From positions 1,818,140 through 1,882,139 of the forward strand of contig NZ_JAGGMN010000001.1 in assembly GCF_017875325.1 (NCBI RefSeq): a DNA stretch of 64,000 nucleotides, given 5' to 3'. The notes under the pieces are model-generated. The model was not told the origin of the DNA and did no database searches. It worked only from the letters and a program-made list of their open reading frames with translations. Position numbers and translations under genes: made by a program. Of the stretch, positions 63,026 to 64,000 are shown piece by piece. Origin of the DNA: Methanofollis sp. W23 (lineage in GTDB: Archaea; Halobacteriota; Methanomicrobia; Methanomicrobiales; Methanofollaceae). Numbering within the stretch: the first letter of the stretch is position 1; each line of letters opens with the position of its first letter.

Positions 63026-63035
63026 GACATATATC
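63026..63035 (+). promoter_or_regulatory. TATA-like element for the HEAT-repeat gene
   Basis: AGACATATAT about 16-25 bases before ATG 63047. If this is the TATA box, transcription starts near 63055, favouring the ATG at 63059 as the true start. Confidence 0.35.
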
Positions 63036-63046
63036 GGCCTGGAAGA

Positions 63047-63865
63047 ATGGAAGAGTATATGCCATCCGATATTTCACGTATTTTCGATCCAGTGCCGTAT
63101 GATTTCAACAGCCGCCGTGACTATCAGATCCTGGTCAGGGAGGTTCTCGGGATCTACAGCACCCCGCCGGGTATCGACGACCTCGTCGACCTCCTGATCG
63201 CCGCCCCTGACCGAGAACGCCAACGGGCGGCGGCGATATGTCTCCAGGCGACCGGGGAGGAGTGTGTCGAGCCCCTGTACGAGCGGGCCGAGGGGGGCGA
63301 CCTTCGCGAGCAGGCCCTCTGCCTGAGGGTCCTGACCGGGGTCCCTGACCCTGACCTCGGGGAGAAGGTCGAGTTTCTCCGCACCGTGCTCACCTGTGCC
63401 GACGACGACCCGGCCATGAAGGCGGCGGGCGCACGTCTCTCAAGCCTCGGGGTCAGGGCGGTCATCCCGCTCCTGCACCTCCAGCGTCTCGACGCCGCCG
63501 CCTCCCCCGACCTGAGGATGAAGGTCAACCGTCTCCTGGTCCAGATAGGAGAGGTCGTGACCGCCCCGGCAATCCAACTCTTCAGGTACGACGACCAGGT
63601 CTACTTCGAGTCGGTCCTCCCTGTGCTCAGGTCCCTTGCCCCGGGCTCGGTGGAGGTCCTTGAGGAGGCAAAGGAGACTGGCGGGGCGGCGATACGCCGC
63701 GATGCCTCGCGGGCGCTGGACGCCGTCCAGGGGAAGGGGGCGAGGGCACGGGTGCCGAGCGGCGAGACCATGGTCTCGGTCGTGGAACTGGACGCGATCC
63801 CCTCGCCTGAGTACGGGACTTTCTGCCCGGAACATTACGACGACCTCTACGACCTCGTCAGGTGA
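63047..63865 (+). CDS. HEAT-repeat protein
   Basis: 272 residues (268 if it begins at ATG 63059). Alpha-helical repeats of about 35 residues run through it: DDLVDLLIAAPDRERQRAAA, CVEPLYERAEGGDLREQALC, GVRAVIPLLHL and SVEVLEEAKETGGAAIRRDA. Such proteins are scaffolds for protein contacts. The C-terminus (PSPEYGTFCPEHYDDLYDLV) lies outside the repeats. Function is unknown; position beside Orc1/Cdc6 may be chance. Confidence 0.83.
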   Translation: MEEYMPSDISRIFDPVPYDFNSRRDYQILVREVLGIYSTPPGIDDLVDLLIAAPDRERQRAAAICLQATGEECVEPLYERAEGGDLREQALCLRVLTGVPDPDLGEKVEFLRTVLTCADDDPAMKAAGARLSSLGVRAVIPLLHLQRLDAAASPDLRMKVNRLLVQIGEVVTAPAIQLFRYDDQVYFESVLPVLRSLAPGSVEVLEEAKETGGAAIRRDASRALDAVQGKGARARVPSGETMVSVVELDAIPSPEYGTFCPEHYDDLYDLVR

Positions 63866-63873
63866 GGGGAGAC

Positions 63874-64000
63874 TCAGGTCAACTCCTGCTGGTACGAGAC
63901 CGACCCGTCCTCGTCTTCGGTCCCGGTCTGCTCGGCCCGGTCGCGGTAGGTGAAGGTGACCGCTTCGCCGGCCGCGATCACCGCCTCGACCTCGCGGTAC
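63874..64000 (-). CDS. C-terminal end of an unidentified protein (5' part outside window)
   Basis: On the minus strand an open frame enters from the window end and stops at TGA 63876-63874, 8 bases after the HEAT gene. The visible 41 residues include EVEAVIAAGEAVTFTYRDRA and an acidic ending before YQQELT. The codon pattern is coding-like. The family cannot be told from this piece. Confidence 0.5.
   Translation of the reverse strand, partial: YREVEAVIAAGEAVTFTYRDRAEQTGTEDEDGSVSYQQELT

Noticed and set aside
62905-63046. Replication origin next to cdc6
   Set aside because: I looked for origin-recognition-box-like inverted sequences and an AT-rich unwinding region and saw only a TATA-like element and G-rich tracts.
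1-64000. tRNA or rRNA genes
   Set aside because: Scanned gaps on both strands for T-loop-like GGTTCRA sequences with acceptor pairing. The few matches lie inside clear protein genes. A tRNA-finding program would settle it.

Overview
The window is archaeal and fits a GC-rich Methanomicrobiales methanogen, probably Methanofollis-like (the genus is inference from memory). The support is archaeal-type L10/P0 and L12/P1, Spt5, Sec61-gamma (SecE), FtsZ, the archaeal D-aminoacyl-tRNA deacylase DtdA, archaeal Thg1, an Orc1/Cdc6 paralogue, a small siroheme protein of the type common in methanogens, and many genes with a TATA box 25-33 nt before the start codon, as in leaderless transcripts. I found no rRNA or tRNA gene.

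Layout. 1-7.4 kb: a minus-strand run with a ferredoxin-fused aldo/keto reductase, a siroheme/ferredoxin protein, thiE-thiM, a class V aminotransferase (cysteine desulfurase-like) with a small overlapping partner, and a polytopic membrane protein. 7.7-13.5 kb: core block dtdA-ftsZ-secE-spt5 then rpl11-rpl1-rpl10-rpl12. 13.8-27.9 kb: two type I-E-like CRISPR arrays with no cas gene in the window. They point away from each other, have homologous leaders, and bracket about 10 kb of genes. That interval holds a Yip1 protein, a polysaccharide deacetylase coupled to a GNAT-like acyltransferase, an oppositely oriented acyl ligase/ACP/holo-ACP synthase operon, a SLOG protein and a MoeA operon. 28-42.6 kb: two zinc-ribbon membrane proteins, a lone HicB, a 3,563-residue modular beta-helix/PEGA/PKD surface protein and its 532-residue one-module paralogue. 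43.6-50.3 kb: HicBA, ileS, thg1, a PRC-barrel protein and an M50/CBS protease. 50.3-60.1 kb: an accessory island with two large blocks of repeats, a winged-helix regulator plus unknown partner, a relatively AT-rich small gene, a three-gene operon ending in a primase-helicase, a truncated CARF-HTH gene and two tiny membrane proteins. 60.1-64 kb: a cation/proton antiporter, Orc1/Cdc6, a HEAT-repeat protein and the end of a further gene.

The best candidate for an undescribed system is 16.7-20.9 kb. NodB-type deacetylase, GNAT acyltransferase, AMP-forming ligase, carrier protein and phosphopantetheinyl transferase together resemble the logic of Nod-factor synthesis (NodB deacetylates, NodA N-acylates from a carrier) and of bacterial exosortase-linked exopolysaccharide clusters, in a domain where acyl carrier proteins are rare. 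Other points of interest are the divergent cas-less CRISPR pair, the modular surface gene with its conserved upstream region, and dense families of intergenic palindromic repeats that fill nearly every long gap.
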